DNA of 64,000 nt, taken from positions 186,001 through 250,000 of the forward strand of contig NZ_JACJSE010000009.1 in NCBI RefSeq assembly GCF_014698045.1. Direction: 5' to 3'. Within the stretch, counting starts at the first letter, position 1. Each line of letters opens with the position of its first letter. This stretch comes from Aulosira sp. FACHB-615. Its GTDB lineage: Bacteria; Cyanobacteriota; Cyanobacteriia; Cyanobacteriales; Nostocaceae. The position numbers were made by a program, and so were the translations under genes. The notes beneath the pieces are model-generated. The model was not told the DNA's origin. It did no database searches and was given only the letters and a program-made list of their open reading frames with translations. Below, piece after piece: positions 18,071 to 27,154 of the stretch.

Positions 18071-21000
18071 ATGAACACATTCGAGATTAATATCCAGCGC
18101 AAATTAGGCAAACACTGGCCGATAGTAGTAGAACATAGCCGACCGGGAGAACTACTATCATCGCGTTCGGAAGGAACCCTCGAACTCACAGCAGAAGACT
18201 TACAAAAACTCACCAGCTTACTGGGACAACCCCTAGAATACGGCACATATCTCGGAAAAGCACTGTTTAAAGAAGAAATTCGAGATGCTTTTGTTCGGGC
18301 GTTGCACAACTGTGACACAGCCTTACGAGTATTATTATTTATCGAAGCCACAGACCCAGAACTGCGAACCTTACGCTGGGAAAGACTCTGCGGCAAAATT
18401 GATGACAGTTGGCGGCTACTAACATTAGAACAGCGCACTCCATTTTCCTTTTATATTCCAGCAATTACAGACCGCCGTTTTCCTCCCATTGGCCGCAGAG
18501 ACTTACGCGCCTTAATCTTAGTCGCCAGTCCCGAACAAATTGGGCGATTTAGCTTAGAACCCTTTGATGTTGAAGCCGCAGTTTCATGTGTGCGTCAAGC
18601 CTTGGGCGAAATACCATCAGATGTTTTAGCTACAGTCCCAGATGGAATTGGCGAACCAACCTTAGATGAACTGTGTAAACACTTAACCGACAGAACCAAG
18701 CAGTATACTTTACTGCACATCATCAGTCATAGTCGAGTCATCGACAATGGCGAAACAGTCCTGTACTGGACGAAGGAAAATAATCAAGTAGAACCAGTCA
18801 CAGGAACACGTTTAATTGAAAGATTACGGTCATTAAAAGGAGCCAAAGGATTACCACACTTTACTTGTCTCTCTACCTGCGAAAGCGCCAGTGCAGAAGC
18901 TGAAGTCGGGCTTGGCGGTTTAGGACAAAGACTCGTGCGAGATTTGGGAATGCCGGCAGTTGTCGCCATGACAGAAAAAGTCACCGTCAAAACCGCCCTC
19001 GCATTAGGTATAAAATTTTATGAACAATTGCGCCAATCTGGGGAAGTAGATTCAGCATTGCACGAAGCTTTAGCCGGACTCGCCGAACGGGGTGATGTCA
19101 CTGTCCCCGCCTTATTTAGTCGCTTGGGTGGACGACCCTTATTTAGTGACCAACTAGATAGAGACTTGACTAACGCCGAAATTGGGTATGGTTTAGAGCA
19201 GTTTGAGCAATTATTATCAGAACGCGCCCCAGCACTACGGCAAAGATTTGCAGAACTAGCCCAGAAATTAGGTAATAGTTTAGGTGCATATATCAACGCC
19301 TTAAGCAAATCAGCCCGTGAAGAACGGGAACAAGCTTTAACAACAGTCAATACCCTTTGCGAAGAAATCATTGACCTGAGTTTTAACGCCTTGGCTTTAG
19401 GTCAACAACCACCCACGTATAATTCTTGTTGTCCTTTCTTGGGCTTGTATCCTTTCCGCGAAGAAAACCGCGAGTTTTTCTTTGGGCGAGAACAATTAAT
19501 TGTTCAACTCAATGAAAAACTGACAGAACATAACTTTTTAGCTGTATTAGGTGCTTCTGGGAGTGGGAAATCATCAGTAGTATTAGCAGGGCTGATTCCC
19601 GCATTACAAGAAAAACAGCCGAATTTAGTTGTGTCATATATGACACCCAGTAATAACCCAATGGCGCAATTGCAAGCAACATTGGCTGGCGGGGAAAATC
19701 AACAACCTGCACCTTTAGTTGAGTCGTTGTCTTTGTTGGATATTGAAAATGAATGGGTTCCAAAACCAGAAACAGCCATTGAATTAGCCAAGGGTGGTGT
19801 TGCTGTCAGCTCTGAGATGACTGTTAAACAGACTTCTATTTTAATCATTGACCAGTTTGAGGAACTTTTTACCCTGTGTAATGATGAGGCTGAACGTCGG
19901 GAATTTATCGCGCAAGTTTTAAACTTAACTCAACAGCAAAAAGTTGTAATTACGATGCGGGCAGACTTTTGGGGAGAATGCGCTCCTTACCGGGAGTTGA
20001 AAGAACTTATGGAAGCCCGACAAAAATTGATTGCGCCAATGGATGGGACGGAATTACGAAAAGCAATGGAAATGCAAGCTGCACAGGTAGGTTTGCGGTT
20101 TGAACCAGGGTTGAGTAACACCATTCTGGATGATGTTCAAGGTGAACCGGGGGCAATGCCATTGTTGCAACACGCGCTGCTAGAGTTATGGAAGCGGAGA
20201 CATGGCAGATGGTTGCAGTCGGGGGAGTATGAAGCGATTGGTGGGGTGAGAATGGCGATCGCTCAAACTGCCGATGATGTTTACAATACCCTATCACTGT
20301 CGGAACAGGAACAAGTTAAAAATATTTTCATTCGCCTCACCCGTCTAGATGACAGCGTTATTCAAGGAGACATCCGCCGCGATACAAGGCGCAGAGTGTG
20401 GTTAGATGAGCTAGTTCCAACGGGTAGTACAGCAGCATCAATTAAAGAACTAGTTAATCGATTAGCTGGGGAAGGTGCAAGACTGGTAGTTACTAGTATT
20501 GATAGTTCTACAAGTAAAGAAGAAGTGGAAGTAGCCCACGAAGCATTAATTCGCTACTGGCCAAGATTACTGAATTGGTTGGATGAAAACCGCACTAATT
20601 TGCAACTACGAGAAACTATTCGTCAAGCGGCGTTAGATTGGGACAAGCAACAAAAAGATGATAATTATTTAGTGCATCGTGGCGGGAGATTAGAAGATGC
20701 TCAAGTCTTAGCCAAACAAACCGGATTTCTCAACCAACTTGAGGCTAACTATGTTAACGCTTGTATAGAGTTACGCCAGCGTCAAGAAGCGGAAAAAGAA
20801 GCCCATCGCCGTCGAGAAATTAGAACAGCCAGGGGGGTGGCTGGTGGTGCAGTTGTGGCTGTGATGATTAGTGCTAGTTTGGGACTGGTGGCTTGGTCTC
20901 AAAAGCAAGAAGCCGAAATAGCTAAGGCGGAGGCTATTACTCAATCTTCGTTAGTACTGTTTGATTCTCATCAAGAATTGGAAGCACTGATAAAAGGAAT

Positions 21001-22174
21001 TAAGGCTGGAAGAATCTTTAAAAAACAAAAAATTAACTACATTCCAGCTATGGTAGCTTTGCAAAAAGCAGTTTATGGAATCAAGCAGCGCAATAATTTT
21101 ACACACGGCAGTGTAGTCTATGGCATGGCTTTTAGTCCCGATGGCAAGACATTCGCTTCTGCTGGTAGAGACAAAACAATTAAAATCTGGGATCTTAAAG
21201 GCAAGCTACTGCAAACTTTTATAGGACATCAAGATTCTGTTATCAGTGTTGCTTTTAGCCCAGATGGTAAAACCATTGCCTCTGCTAGTGATGACAAAAC
21301 AATCAAACTTTGGGATTTAAACGGTAAAGAACTACGAACCTTTAAAGGACACCAAGCTGAGATTAATAGTGTAGCCTTTAGTCCAGATGGTAAAACTATT
21401 GCTTCTGGTAGTTTTGACAATACTGTGAAACTTTGGGATTTAAGCGGTAAGGAACTACAAACCTTTAAAAAACAGAACACCGCACTTAGAAGTGTAGCTT
21501 TTAGTCCAGATGGTAAAACGATTGCTTCGGCTGATTGGGGCAATGATGTGACACTGTGGAATTTAAGTACTAAGGAATTAAAAACCCTCAAAGGACATGA
21601 AAATTATGTTTATAAAGTAGTGTTTAGTCCCGACGGTAAAACTATTGCTTCCGCTAGTTATGACAGTACCGTGAAACTTTGGGATTTAAACGGCAAGCTA
21701 CTGCAAACTTTCAAAGGAGATATCTATCCAGTCTATAGCGTAGCGTTTAGTCCAGACGGTAATACCATTGCTGCTGCTAGTTATGACGGTACCGTGAGAC
21801 TTTGGAATTTAAACGGCAAGCTACTGCAAACCTTCCAGACACACCAAGTGTGGATTAATAAAGTGGTGTTTAGTCCAGATGGTAAAACGATTGCTTCTGG
21901 TAGTTCGGACAAAACAATCAAACTTTGGGACTTAACTGGTAAACTACTGCAAACCTTCAAAGGACATCAAGATTCGGTCTTTAGTGTTGCATTTAGCCCT
22001 GATGGTAAAACCATTGCTTCTGCTAGTTGGGATAAAACCGTAATTTTGTGGGATTGGAATCTAGATTCTTTGATGGTTAGTGCTTGCGATTTGGCGCGAG
22101 ATTATCTCCAGAATAACTCGACGGTAGAAGAAAGCGATCGCCATCTCTGCGACGGTATCAGCACACCAAAATAA
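18071..22174 (+). CDS. CHAT protease-NTPase-WD40 protein
   Basis: A 1367-residue multidomain protein. Residues about 140-340 are a CHAT (caspase-like) domain whose likely catalytic pair is H220 in LHIISHS and C270 in CLSTCES. Residues about 460-800 are a nSTAND1-type NTPase: it opens with FLGLYPFREENREFFFGRE, has Walker A GASGSGKSS near 493-501 and Walker B ILIIDQFEELF near 590. A charged helix and one membrane segment (about 922-940) follow. Eight WD40 repeats (about 1014-1335) are very alike, most containing VAFSPDGKTIAS and TIKLWDL. The order effector, signalling NTPase, sensor repeats is that of NLR-like switches; such proteins in bacteria are linked to regulated cell death or antiphage defence. 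The target is unknown and no substrate gene is evident nearby. It starts at ATG 18071. Confidence 0.92.
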   Translation: MNTFEINIQRKLGKHWPIVVEHSRPGELLSSRSEGTLELTAEDLQKLTSLLGQPLEYGTYLGKALFKEEIRDAFVRALHNCDTALRVLLFIEATDPELRTLRWERLCGKIDDSWRLLTLEQRTPFSFYIPAITDRRFPPIGRRDLRALILVASPEQIGRFSLEPFDVEAAVSCVRQALGEIPSDVLATVPDGIGEPTLDELCKHLTDRTKQYTLLHIISHSRVIDNGETVLYWTKENNQVEPVTGTRLIERLRSLKGAKGLPHFTCLSTCESASAEAEVGLGGLGQRLVRDLGMPAVVAMTEKVTVKTALALGIKFYEQLRQSGEVDSALHEALAGLAERGDVTVPALFSRLGGRPLFSDQLDRDLTNAEIGYGLEQFEQLLSERAPALRQRFAELAQKLGNSLGAYINALSKSAREEREQALTTVNTLCEEIIDLSFNALALGQQPPTYNSCCPFLGLYPFREENREFFFGREQLIVQLNEKLTEHNFLAVLGASGSGKSSVVLAGLIPALQEKQPNLVVSYMTPSNNPMAQLQATLAGGENQQPAPLVESLSLLDIENEWVPKPETAIELAKGGVAVSSEMTVKQTSILIIDQFEELFTLCNDEAERREFIAQVLNLTQQQKVVITMRADFWGECAPYRELKELMEARQKLIAPMDGTELRKAMEMQAAQVGLRFEPGLSNTILDDVQGEPGAMPLLQHALLELWKRRHGRWLQSGEYEAIGGVRMAIAQTADDVYNTLSLSEQEQVKNIFIRLTRLDDSVIQGDIRRDTRRRVWLDELVPTGSTAASIKELVNRLAGEGARLVVTSIDSSTSKEEVEVAHEALIRYWPRLLNWLDENRTNLQLRETIRQAALDWDKQQKDDNYLVHRGGRLEDAQVLAKQTGFLNQLEANYVNACIELRQRQEAEKEAHRRREIRTARGVAGGAVVAVMISASLGLVAWSQKQEAEIAKAEAITQSSLVLFDSHQELEALIKGIKAGRIFKKQKINYIPAMVALQKAVYGIKQRNNFTHGSVVYGMAFSPDGKTFASAGRDKTIKIWDLKGKLLQTFIGHQDSVISVAFSPDGKTIASASDDKTIKLWDLNGKELRTFKGHQAEINSVAFSPDGKTIASGSFDNTVKLWDLSGKELQTFKKQNTALRSVAFSPDGKTIASADWGNDVTLWNLSTKELKTLKGHENYVYKVVFSPDGKTIASASYDSTVKLWDLNGKLLQTFKGDIYPVYSVAFSPDGNTIAAASYDGTVRLWNLNGKLLQTFQTHQVWINKVVFSPDGKTIASGSSDKTIKLWDLTGKLLQTFKGHQDSVFSVAFSPDGKTIASASWDKTVILWDWNLDSLMVSACDLARDYLQNNSTVEESDRHLCDGISTPK

Positions 22175-22219
22175 AAAATGTATGAAATTTAACCTTAATT
22201 TCGTGAATTGGCATAAGTC

Positions 22220-22417
22220 CTATTCTTGTTCATATTTCTCGATTAAAGTTATTAGTAATTCATAAATCTCAGCTTCTTCTGGGATAAGATTAGAACGATG
22301 TGTTAATTCTTCGACAATAGCTAAAATTCGTTCTTTTTCCGCTTCAGTTTTAATTAACTTTGGCTGATATTTAATTAATAATTCTTTATATTTATCTTGA
22401 TTAAAAATTAGGGGCAT
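22220..22417 (-). pseudogene. HigA-like antitoxin remnant lacking its HTH domain
   Basis: From ATG 22417 this encodes 65 residues. KYQPKLIKTEAEKERILAI and NLIPEEAEIYELLITLIEKYE match the N-terminal region of cyanobacterial HigA-type antitoxins, in which an xYQPRxIxTExE segment and a LTPEE...LLxLLxxLIExxE segment precede a helix-turn-helix domain. Here the protein stops just before the expected HTH region, and no HTH or toxin gene follows. I read it as a truncated antitoxin or a stand-alone N-terminal module. The frame is open upstream to 22507, but that extension is hydrophobic and looks non-coding. It is convergent with the CHAT gene. Confidence 0.55.
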
Positions 22418-22519
22418 TTTTCCATTCCTTTTGATGATATTCAGAATGTTTATGAAGAAGAATTCAGAAATCAGGAGCCAGAATTCAGTATAAATTGTGT
22501 ATAACACTTTGGCAGGTTT

Positions 22520-22618
22520 ATAGCGGTTTTCATTCCAGTGAGGTACATTTCCCTAGCCTCTAGCCTCTAACCTCTTTTCCCTATCTACCTGTACTGCACT
22601 CAACCGAGACATGCTGTA
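22520..22618. repeat. Inverted-repeat element, family C, copy 2
   Basis: A 99-bp copy with the ends TATAGCGGTTTTC and GACATGCTGTA and the same interior order as the element at 17041-17133 (gaggtacatttcc, ctctagcctcta, ctgcactcaacc). The TetR gene stops inside it, at 22600-22602. Confidence 0.65.
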
Positions 22619-23235
22619 GACTGACTCATTACCAAAGTCATCAAACTATCTAACAGGCGATCGCGTGACAAAGACATCAGCTCTTTTCCATACATAATTT
22701 CTTGTAGAATTACATAAGAGACTAAAGAACCCATAAAAATATGAGCGATCGCTTCTGGGTCAGTAATATTTAATTCTGGGTGGGATGCAAAATACTGACT
22801 CAACAAAAATCGACCACGTTGCACAACTGTTTGATTATAAAGTTTGGCGAGTTCAGGAAAGTTTTGTGATTCCGTAATCACTAAGCGCAACAGCGCCACA
22901 TAATCAGGATTATCGGCAACTTTGGTTAAGTAAGTTTCGCCAACTTGACGTAATAAACTGGCTGGTTCACCTTGTAATTCTGTGTGAGCAAAAATACTTT
23001 GAAAACACCTGAGTGTTAACCTTTCCATTAACGCTGTAAACAGCCCTTCTTTATCTTGAAAGTGACTGTAAATTGTTTGTTTAGAAACTCCAGCTTCTGT
23101 ACTCACCCTATCCATACTAGTTTTTGCGTAACCTTCGCGCAAAAACACTCGAATTGCACCTTGTAAAATTTGTTCTTGTTTTTGCGTAATTGCAGGTAAC
23201 TCAATTTTCAGTGGGGATGTAGAGGTATGAGGCAT
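22600..23235 (-). CDS. TetR/AcrR family transcriptional regulator
   Basis: A 211-residue repressor-type protein. The N-terminal helix-turn-helix covers about residues 18-65 (ILQGAIRVFLREGY, then AGVSKQTIYSHFQDKEGLF), a textbook TetR signature. The C-terminal ligand domain is about 140 residues and resembles TetR_C_7/AefR-like regulators. It is divergent from an HlyD-ABC efflux operon, with 91 bases between the two starts that contain a 25-bp palindrome, so it most likely represses that operon and itself in the absence of an inducer. The arrangement parallels CecR (YbiH) with ybhGFSR in Escherichia coli. The last six codons lie inside a dispersed repeat. Confidence 0.93.
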   Translation of the reverse strand: MPHTSTSPLKIELPAITQKQEQILQGAIRVFLREGYAKTSMDRVSTEAGVSKQTIYSHFQDKEGLFTALMERLTLRCFQSIFAHTELQGEPASLLRQVGETYLTKVADNPDYVALLRLVITESQNFPELAKLYNQTVVQRGRFLLSQYFASHPELNITDPEAIAHIFMGSLVSYVILQEIMYGKELMSLSRDRLLDSLMTLVMSQSTACLG

Positions 23236-23268
23236 GAAAAGTAAATTTTTTTGCTGATCTCTTGCTAT

Positions 23269-23293
23269 ATCATACTGGACAGTCTAGTATGAT
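23269..23293. promoter_or_regulatory. Palindromic operator candidate for the TetR regulator
   Basis: ATCATACT (23269-23276) and AGTATGAT (23286-23293) are perfect inverted repeats with a 9-nt spacer, located between the divergent tetR-like and hlyD-like starts. Size, symmetry and position are those of TetR-family operators. Binding itself is inferred. Confidence 0.7.
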
Positions 23294-23326
23294 GACCAAA
23301 ATATTTCGCCCATCCAGGATGCTACT

Positions 23327-24703
23327 ATGACTCAGACTGCCCCAATTCCCCCGGAAAGTCTTACCAATGTCCCAGTATCCAAACCGCAGCATCGTCAAAA
23401 ACTAATACCTTTAATTATTGGAGGTGTGTTGGTAATTGCTGGTATCGGCTACACAGTCTGGCACAGTCAACCCCAAGGCGCAACAAATGTGCTGAAAGTT
23501 AGCGGTCGCATTGAGGGTTATGAAACCGAGATTGGGGTGAAGCGTTCCGGCAGAATTGAGTCAATTGCCATGCGGGAAGGTACGGCTGTCAAAAAGGGGC
23601 AAGAATTAATCACAATGGATGACAGCGATGACCAACTTTTACAAGACCAATTGCGTGGTGCAGAAGCGAGGATAGCATCGGCTGAATCGGATGAACAGCA
23701 AGCAATTTCTGATGTTGAACGAGTAGAAAGAGAAATTCAAGAAATTACCAGCCAAATTAACGAAGCCAAACTGAATGTGCGCCAATCTCAAGGCGATACC
23801 CAAGGCAGAATAGAACAGGCACAATCGAACGTTGCCGCCGCCAAAGCGATATTAGTCCAGGCAGAAGCCCAAGTTAAACAAGCAACAGCAGAAGTAAATT
23901 TAGCACGAGTCAACCGCGATCGCTACGCCAAATTAGTCAAAGAAGGCGCGATTAATCAACAACAATTCGACCAAGCCCAAACCACCCTGGACACAGCCAT
24001 AGCCACCTTAGAAGCTAGACAAGCGGCATTGAACGCCGCAAATCAGCAATTAAGTGCAGTCGAAGGGGCGCTAACCCAAGCCAAAACCACAGGCTTTAAC
24101 CCCGATATTCGCAACGCCCAGTTAACCGCCTTAGTCCGCAAGCAACAGCAAAGTTACGCCCAACTGAAATCTGTACAAGCTAAAGTTAAATCTGCACAGG
24201 CTAAAGTCAAAGATGCCCAAGCGGCAAAACAACAAATCCTCACCCAAATTGCCGACTCTAAAAAAGATTTAAACGTCCTCAGCCCCATAGATGGCGTAGT
24301 CACAGCCCGGAGTGCCGAACCAGGGGCAGTAGTGAACAGCCAAACAAAGATATTGACCATTGTTGACCCCAAAACATTGTATTTTCGCGGTTTTATTCCC
24401 GAAGGCGACATTGGCAAAGTACGCTTAGGACAAACCACAAAAATTATCCTAGATTCTGCACCAGACAAACCCTTGCAAGGTAAAGTTATAGCCATTGATC
24501 CCCAAGCTTCCTTTACACCAGAAAATATTTACTTCCAAAAAGATAGAGTCAGACAAGTCGTCGGTATTCGCGTTGAAGTCACAAACCCCGATGGTTGCTT
24601 TAACCCCGAAAATCCCTACGCACAATCAGATTTACCCTGCGCCAAAATTGGGATGCCGGCTGATGGGGAGATTCAGTTGAAGGGAGTGGGGAGTAGGGAG
24701 TAG
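23327..24703 (+). CDS. HlyD/YbhG-like membrane fusion protein
   Basis: A 458-residue periplasmic adaptor. One N-terminal membrane anchor (about 26-46, LIPLIIGGVLVIAGIGYTVW) is followed by a split lipoyl domain (KRSGRIESIAMREGTAVKKGQ, and later LNVLSPIDGVVTARSAEPGAV), a very long coiled-coil hairpin (about 105-310) and a beta-barrel domain. The long alanine/glutamine-rich hairpin suits contact with an outer-membrane channel. It is the first gene of an efflux operon with a dual ABC ATPase and two ABC-2 permeases. The end of the gene runs into gtggggagtagggagtag repeat, which supplies its last codons. The substrate is unknown. Confidence 0.92.
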   Translation: MTQTAPIPPESLTNVPVSKPQHRQKLIPLIIGGVLVIAGIGYTVWHSQPQGATNVLKVSGRIEGYETEIGVKRSGRIESIAMREGTAVKKGQELITMDDSDDQLLQDQLRGAEARIASAESDEQQAISDVERVEREIQEITSQINEAKLNVRQSQGDTQGRIEQAQSNVAAAKAILVQAEAQVKQATAEVNLARVNRDRYAKLVKEGAINQQQFDQAQTTLDTAIATLEARQAALNAANQQLSAVEGALTQAKTTGFNPDIRNAQLTALVRKQQQSYAQLKSVQAKVKSAQAKVKDAQAAKQQILTQIADSKKDLNVLSPIDGVVTARSAEPGAVVNSQTKILTIVDPKTLYFRGFIPEGDIGKVRLGQTTKIILDSAPDKPLQGKVIAIDPQASFTPENIYFQKDRVRQVVGIRVEVTNPDGCFNPENPYAQSDLPCAKIGMPADGEIQLKGVGSRE

Positions 24704-24775
24704 GGAGTGGGAAAGATACTTGTTTGCCAACTTTTGATAACTCTCTGCGCCTCCGCGTCTCTGCGTGAAAAAATT

Positions 24776-26884
24776 ATGACACAGCAACTCACCATCATAC
24801 CGCCCTCATCCAACCCCACTACAACCGCCATCAAAGTACAAGCATTACACAAACACTATGGCAACTTAGCAGCAGTTCGAGGCATTGATTTCAGTGTCCA
24901 AAAAGGCGAGATGTTTGGACTCATCGGCCCTGATGGCGCAGGAAAAACCACCACCTTTCACATTTTGGGCGGCGTGATGGAAGCAACCGCCGGGGAAGTG
25001 CAGATATTTGGACAACCTGCGCGAGATGCACGGTTAATCACGGGTTATCTCACTCAACAGTTTTCGCTGTATTTAGACTTGAGTATTGATGAGAACCTAC
25101 GTTATGCGGCAGGTTTGCGGCAAGTAGGGGATGATTTGCTGTGGGAACGCCGCCAAAAATATTTAAAATTAATGAGTTTGGATAGATTTGGCGATCGCTT
25201 GGCGGGACAATTGTCTGGAGGAATGAAACAAAAGCTGGCATTGTGTTGTGCTTTAGTTTCTCAACCAGAAGTTTTATTGTTAGATGAACCTACCACGGGC
25301 GTTGATCCTGTTTCCCGGCGAGAATTTTGGGATGTGTTAGCGGAACTTTCCGCCGAGGGGATGACAATTGTTGTAGCGACACCTTACCTCGACGAAGCCG
25401 AACGCTGTCACCGTGTGGCTTTGATGTACAGTGGGCAAATTCATGAAATTGGCACACCCGCAGATTTACGCGCTAACTTGGGCTTGCATCGCTTAGAAGT
25501 GCGAACCGGCAATTTAACAGCCACCGAAGAGATACTTTCTCAGACTGTACAAAACAATATTATAGATGTGCAGATTTTTGGCGATCGCTTAGATGTCCTC
25601 GTCCCAAATTTAGATGCGGGAGAAACAGAAGTCCGCCAACTCTTGCAAGAACATGATTTACCCGCACCCAGCATCGAACATGGCGAACCCACATTAGAAA
25701 ACGTCTTCGTCACCCGCCTGCGTCAACAAGGTTCTGTACCGCAGTTTTTTCCCTTTCCTCGTTCGCGGAAAAGGGGAGTTGGGAGTGGGGAGTGGGGAGT
25801 TGGGGGACAAGGGGGACACGGAGGACAAGGAGGACAAGGGGGACACGGGAGACAAGGAAGCAATCTTTCTACTTTGTCTACCCCCTCTACCTTGTCTCCC
25901 CACTCTCAGCACTCAGCACTTAACACTCACACTTCGACTTCGCTCAGTGTACAGCACTCAGAAATAGCGATATATGCTCATAAACTGAGTCGGGTTTTTG
26001 GTAAATTCCGCGCTGTTAAAGATGTGAATGTTGAGGTACGTTACGGGGAAATATTTGGGTTATTAGGTGCTAACGGTGCGGGAAAAACCACCACCATAAA
26101 AATGTTGTGCGGACTGTTAGAAGCCAGTGGTGGAGAAATTTCTTTAGGTGGTGAAACAGGAAATCTGCGGAGTGCAGACTTACGGCGACGCATTGGTTAC
26201 ATGAGTCAGAAATTCACCCTCTACGATGATTTAACCATTTTGCAAAACCTGGAATTTTATAGTGGAGTTTACGGCGTACCGCGCAAACTGCGGCGAGAAA
26301 AAATTGATTGGGTAATTGCTACCTGTGGCCTAGAAGGACAAGAAAATCTCGTCACCGGACAATTACCAGGAGGTTGGAAACAGCGCGTAGCTTTCGGTGC
26401 TTCCGTGATGCACGAACCAGATATTTTATTTTTAGATGAACCCACATCGGGCGTAGATCCCTTGGCGCGTCGCCAGTTTTGGAAGCTAATTAATGACTTC
26501 GCCCGCAACGGTACAGCCATTTTAGTCACAACTCACTATTTAGAAGAAGCCGAACAGTGTAACCGGATGAGTTTTATGGTTGCAGGCGAAACCGTCGCCG
26601 AAGGTTCACCCAGTTCAATTAAAGCCTCCCAACCAGGCAAATTAATCGAAATTATTGTGAATCAAAATCAAGCAGCTTCCAAGTTACTTAAACAATACTT
26701 CGACTCTTGGAGAATCTCGATTTTTGCTAATAGTTTACACGTTGTTTTAGATAACCCTGAACAAGAAATCAACAAAATAACTCAACTATTAAAAGCCAAT
26801 CAAATTCAAATTCATTCCCTCCGCCCCGTACCCTTCTCTTTAGAAGATGCGTTTATTGGGATAGTAGAGCGTTCTCAAATATAA
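24776..26884 (+). CDS. Dual ATP-binding ABC transporter protein (YbhF/RbbA-like)
   Basis: About 702 residues from ATG 24776 (MTQQLTIIPP); the 69 bases of open frame before it look like spacer. Two complete ATPase domains drive export with the two permeases downstream. Domain 1 has Walker A GPDGAGKTT, signature LSGGMKQ and Walker B LLLDEPTTGVDP. Domain 2 has GANGAGKTT, LPGGWKQ and LFLDEPTSGVDP; its signature is degenerate (LPGGW rather than LSGG), so the second site may be weaker. The linker between them (about residues 325-400) is Gly, Ser, Thr and His rich and is encoded by repeat DNA typical of spacers in this window (see the repeat entry). HlyD and permease neighbours show a YbhGFSR-like system. 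Confidence 0.92.
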   Translation: MTQQLTIIPPSSNPTTTAIKVQALHKHYGNLAAVRGIDFSVQKGEMFGLIGPDGAGKTTTFHILGGVMEATAGEVQIFGQPARDARLITGYLTQQFSLYLDLSIDENLRYAAGLRQVGDDLLWERRQKYLKLMSLDRFGDRLAGQLSGGMKQKLALCCALVSQPEVLLLDEPTTGVDPVSRREFWDVLAELSAEGMTIVVATPYLDEAERCHRVALMYSGQIHEIGTPADLRANLGLHRLEVRTGNLTATEEILSQTVQNNIIDVQIFGDRLDVLVPNLDAGETEVRQLLQEHDLPAPSIEHGEPTLENVFVTRLRQQGSVPQFFPFPRSRKRGVGSGEWGVGGQGGHGGQGGQGGHGRQGSNLSTLSTPSTLSPHSQHSALNTHTSTSLSVQHSEIAIYAHKLSRVFGKFRAVKDVNVEVRYGEIFGLLGANGAGKTTTIKMLCGLLEASGGEISLGGETGNLRSADLRRRIGYMSQKFTLYDDLTILQNLEFYSGVYGVPRKLRREKIDWVIATCGLEGQENLVTGQLPGGWKQRVAFGASVMHEPDILFLDEPTSGVDPLARRQFWKLINDFARNGTAILVTTHYLEEAEQCNRMSFMVAGETVAEGSPSSIKASQPGKLIEIIVNQNQAASKLLKQYFDSWRISIFANSLHVVLDNPEQEINKITQLLKANQIQIHSLRPVPFSLEDAFIGIVERSQI
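25755..25965. repeat. Spacer-type repeat inserted in frame in the ABC gene
   Basis: About 210 bases of gggagtggggagtgggg, gacaaggaggacaag and their complement ctaccttgtctccccac, followed by actcagcact repeats, lie between the two ATPase domains and stay in frame. gggagacaagg near 25847 and ccttgtctccc near 25890 are inverted copies. The same motifs fill intergenic regions such as 3250, 15115 and 29670. Confidence 0.85.
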
Positions 26885-27154
26885 ATACTAAGGGAGTGGG
26901 GAGTTGGGAGTGGGGAGTAGGAGAAAGATATAGCATTCCTAAATATAGCAGTTCTTACTTGCTTGTAATACAGTTGGAACCCCACCCCGCATTTGCTGAC
27001 GCAAACGCTCCCCTCCCCGCTTGCGGGGAGGGGTTGGGGGTGGGGTTGAAATGTACCTCATCCAACCGAGAAACGCTATAAATTACAAACATCTTTCCCT
27101 TGTCCTCCTTGTCCTCCTTGTCTCTCTTATTCATATACCAAATAGGATTGCTAG
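26885..27154. repeat. Repeat-filled spacer inside the efflux operon
   Basis: This 270-base gap between the ATPase and the first permease contains gggagtgggga runs, a GC-rich palindrome near 27010-27045 (ctccccgcttgcggggag) and a half copy of the family C end (caaccgagaaacgctata, about 27063-27080). It separates genes that belong together, so it may interrupt or modulate the operon transcript. Confidence 0.6.

Noticed and set aside
25694..25967. Overlapping open frames on both strands in the ABC gene
   Set aside because: They exist only because of the repeat (gggagtgggga, ccttgtctccc) and lie inside a well-supported coding sequence.
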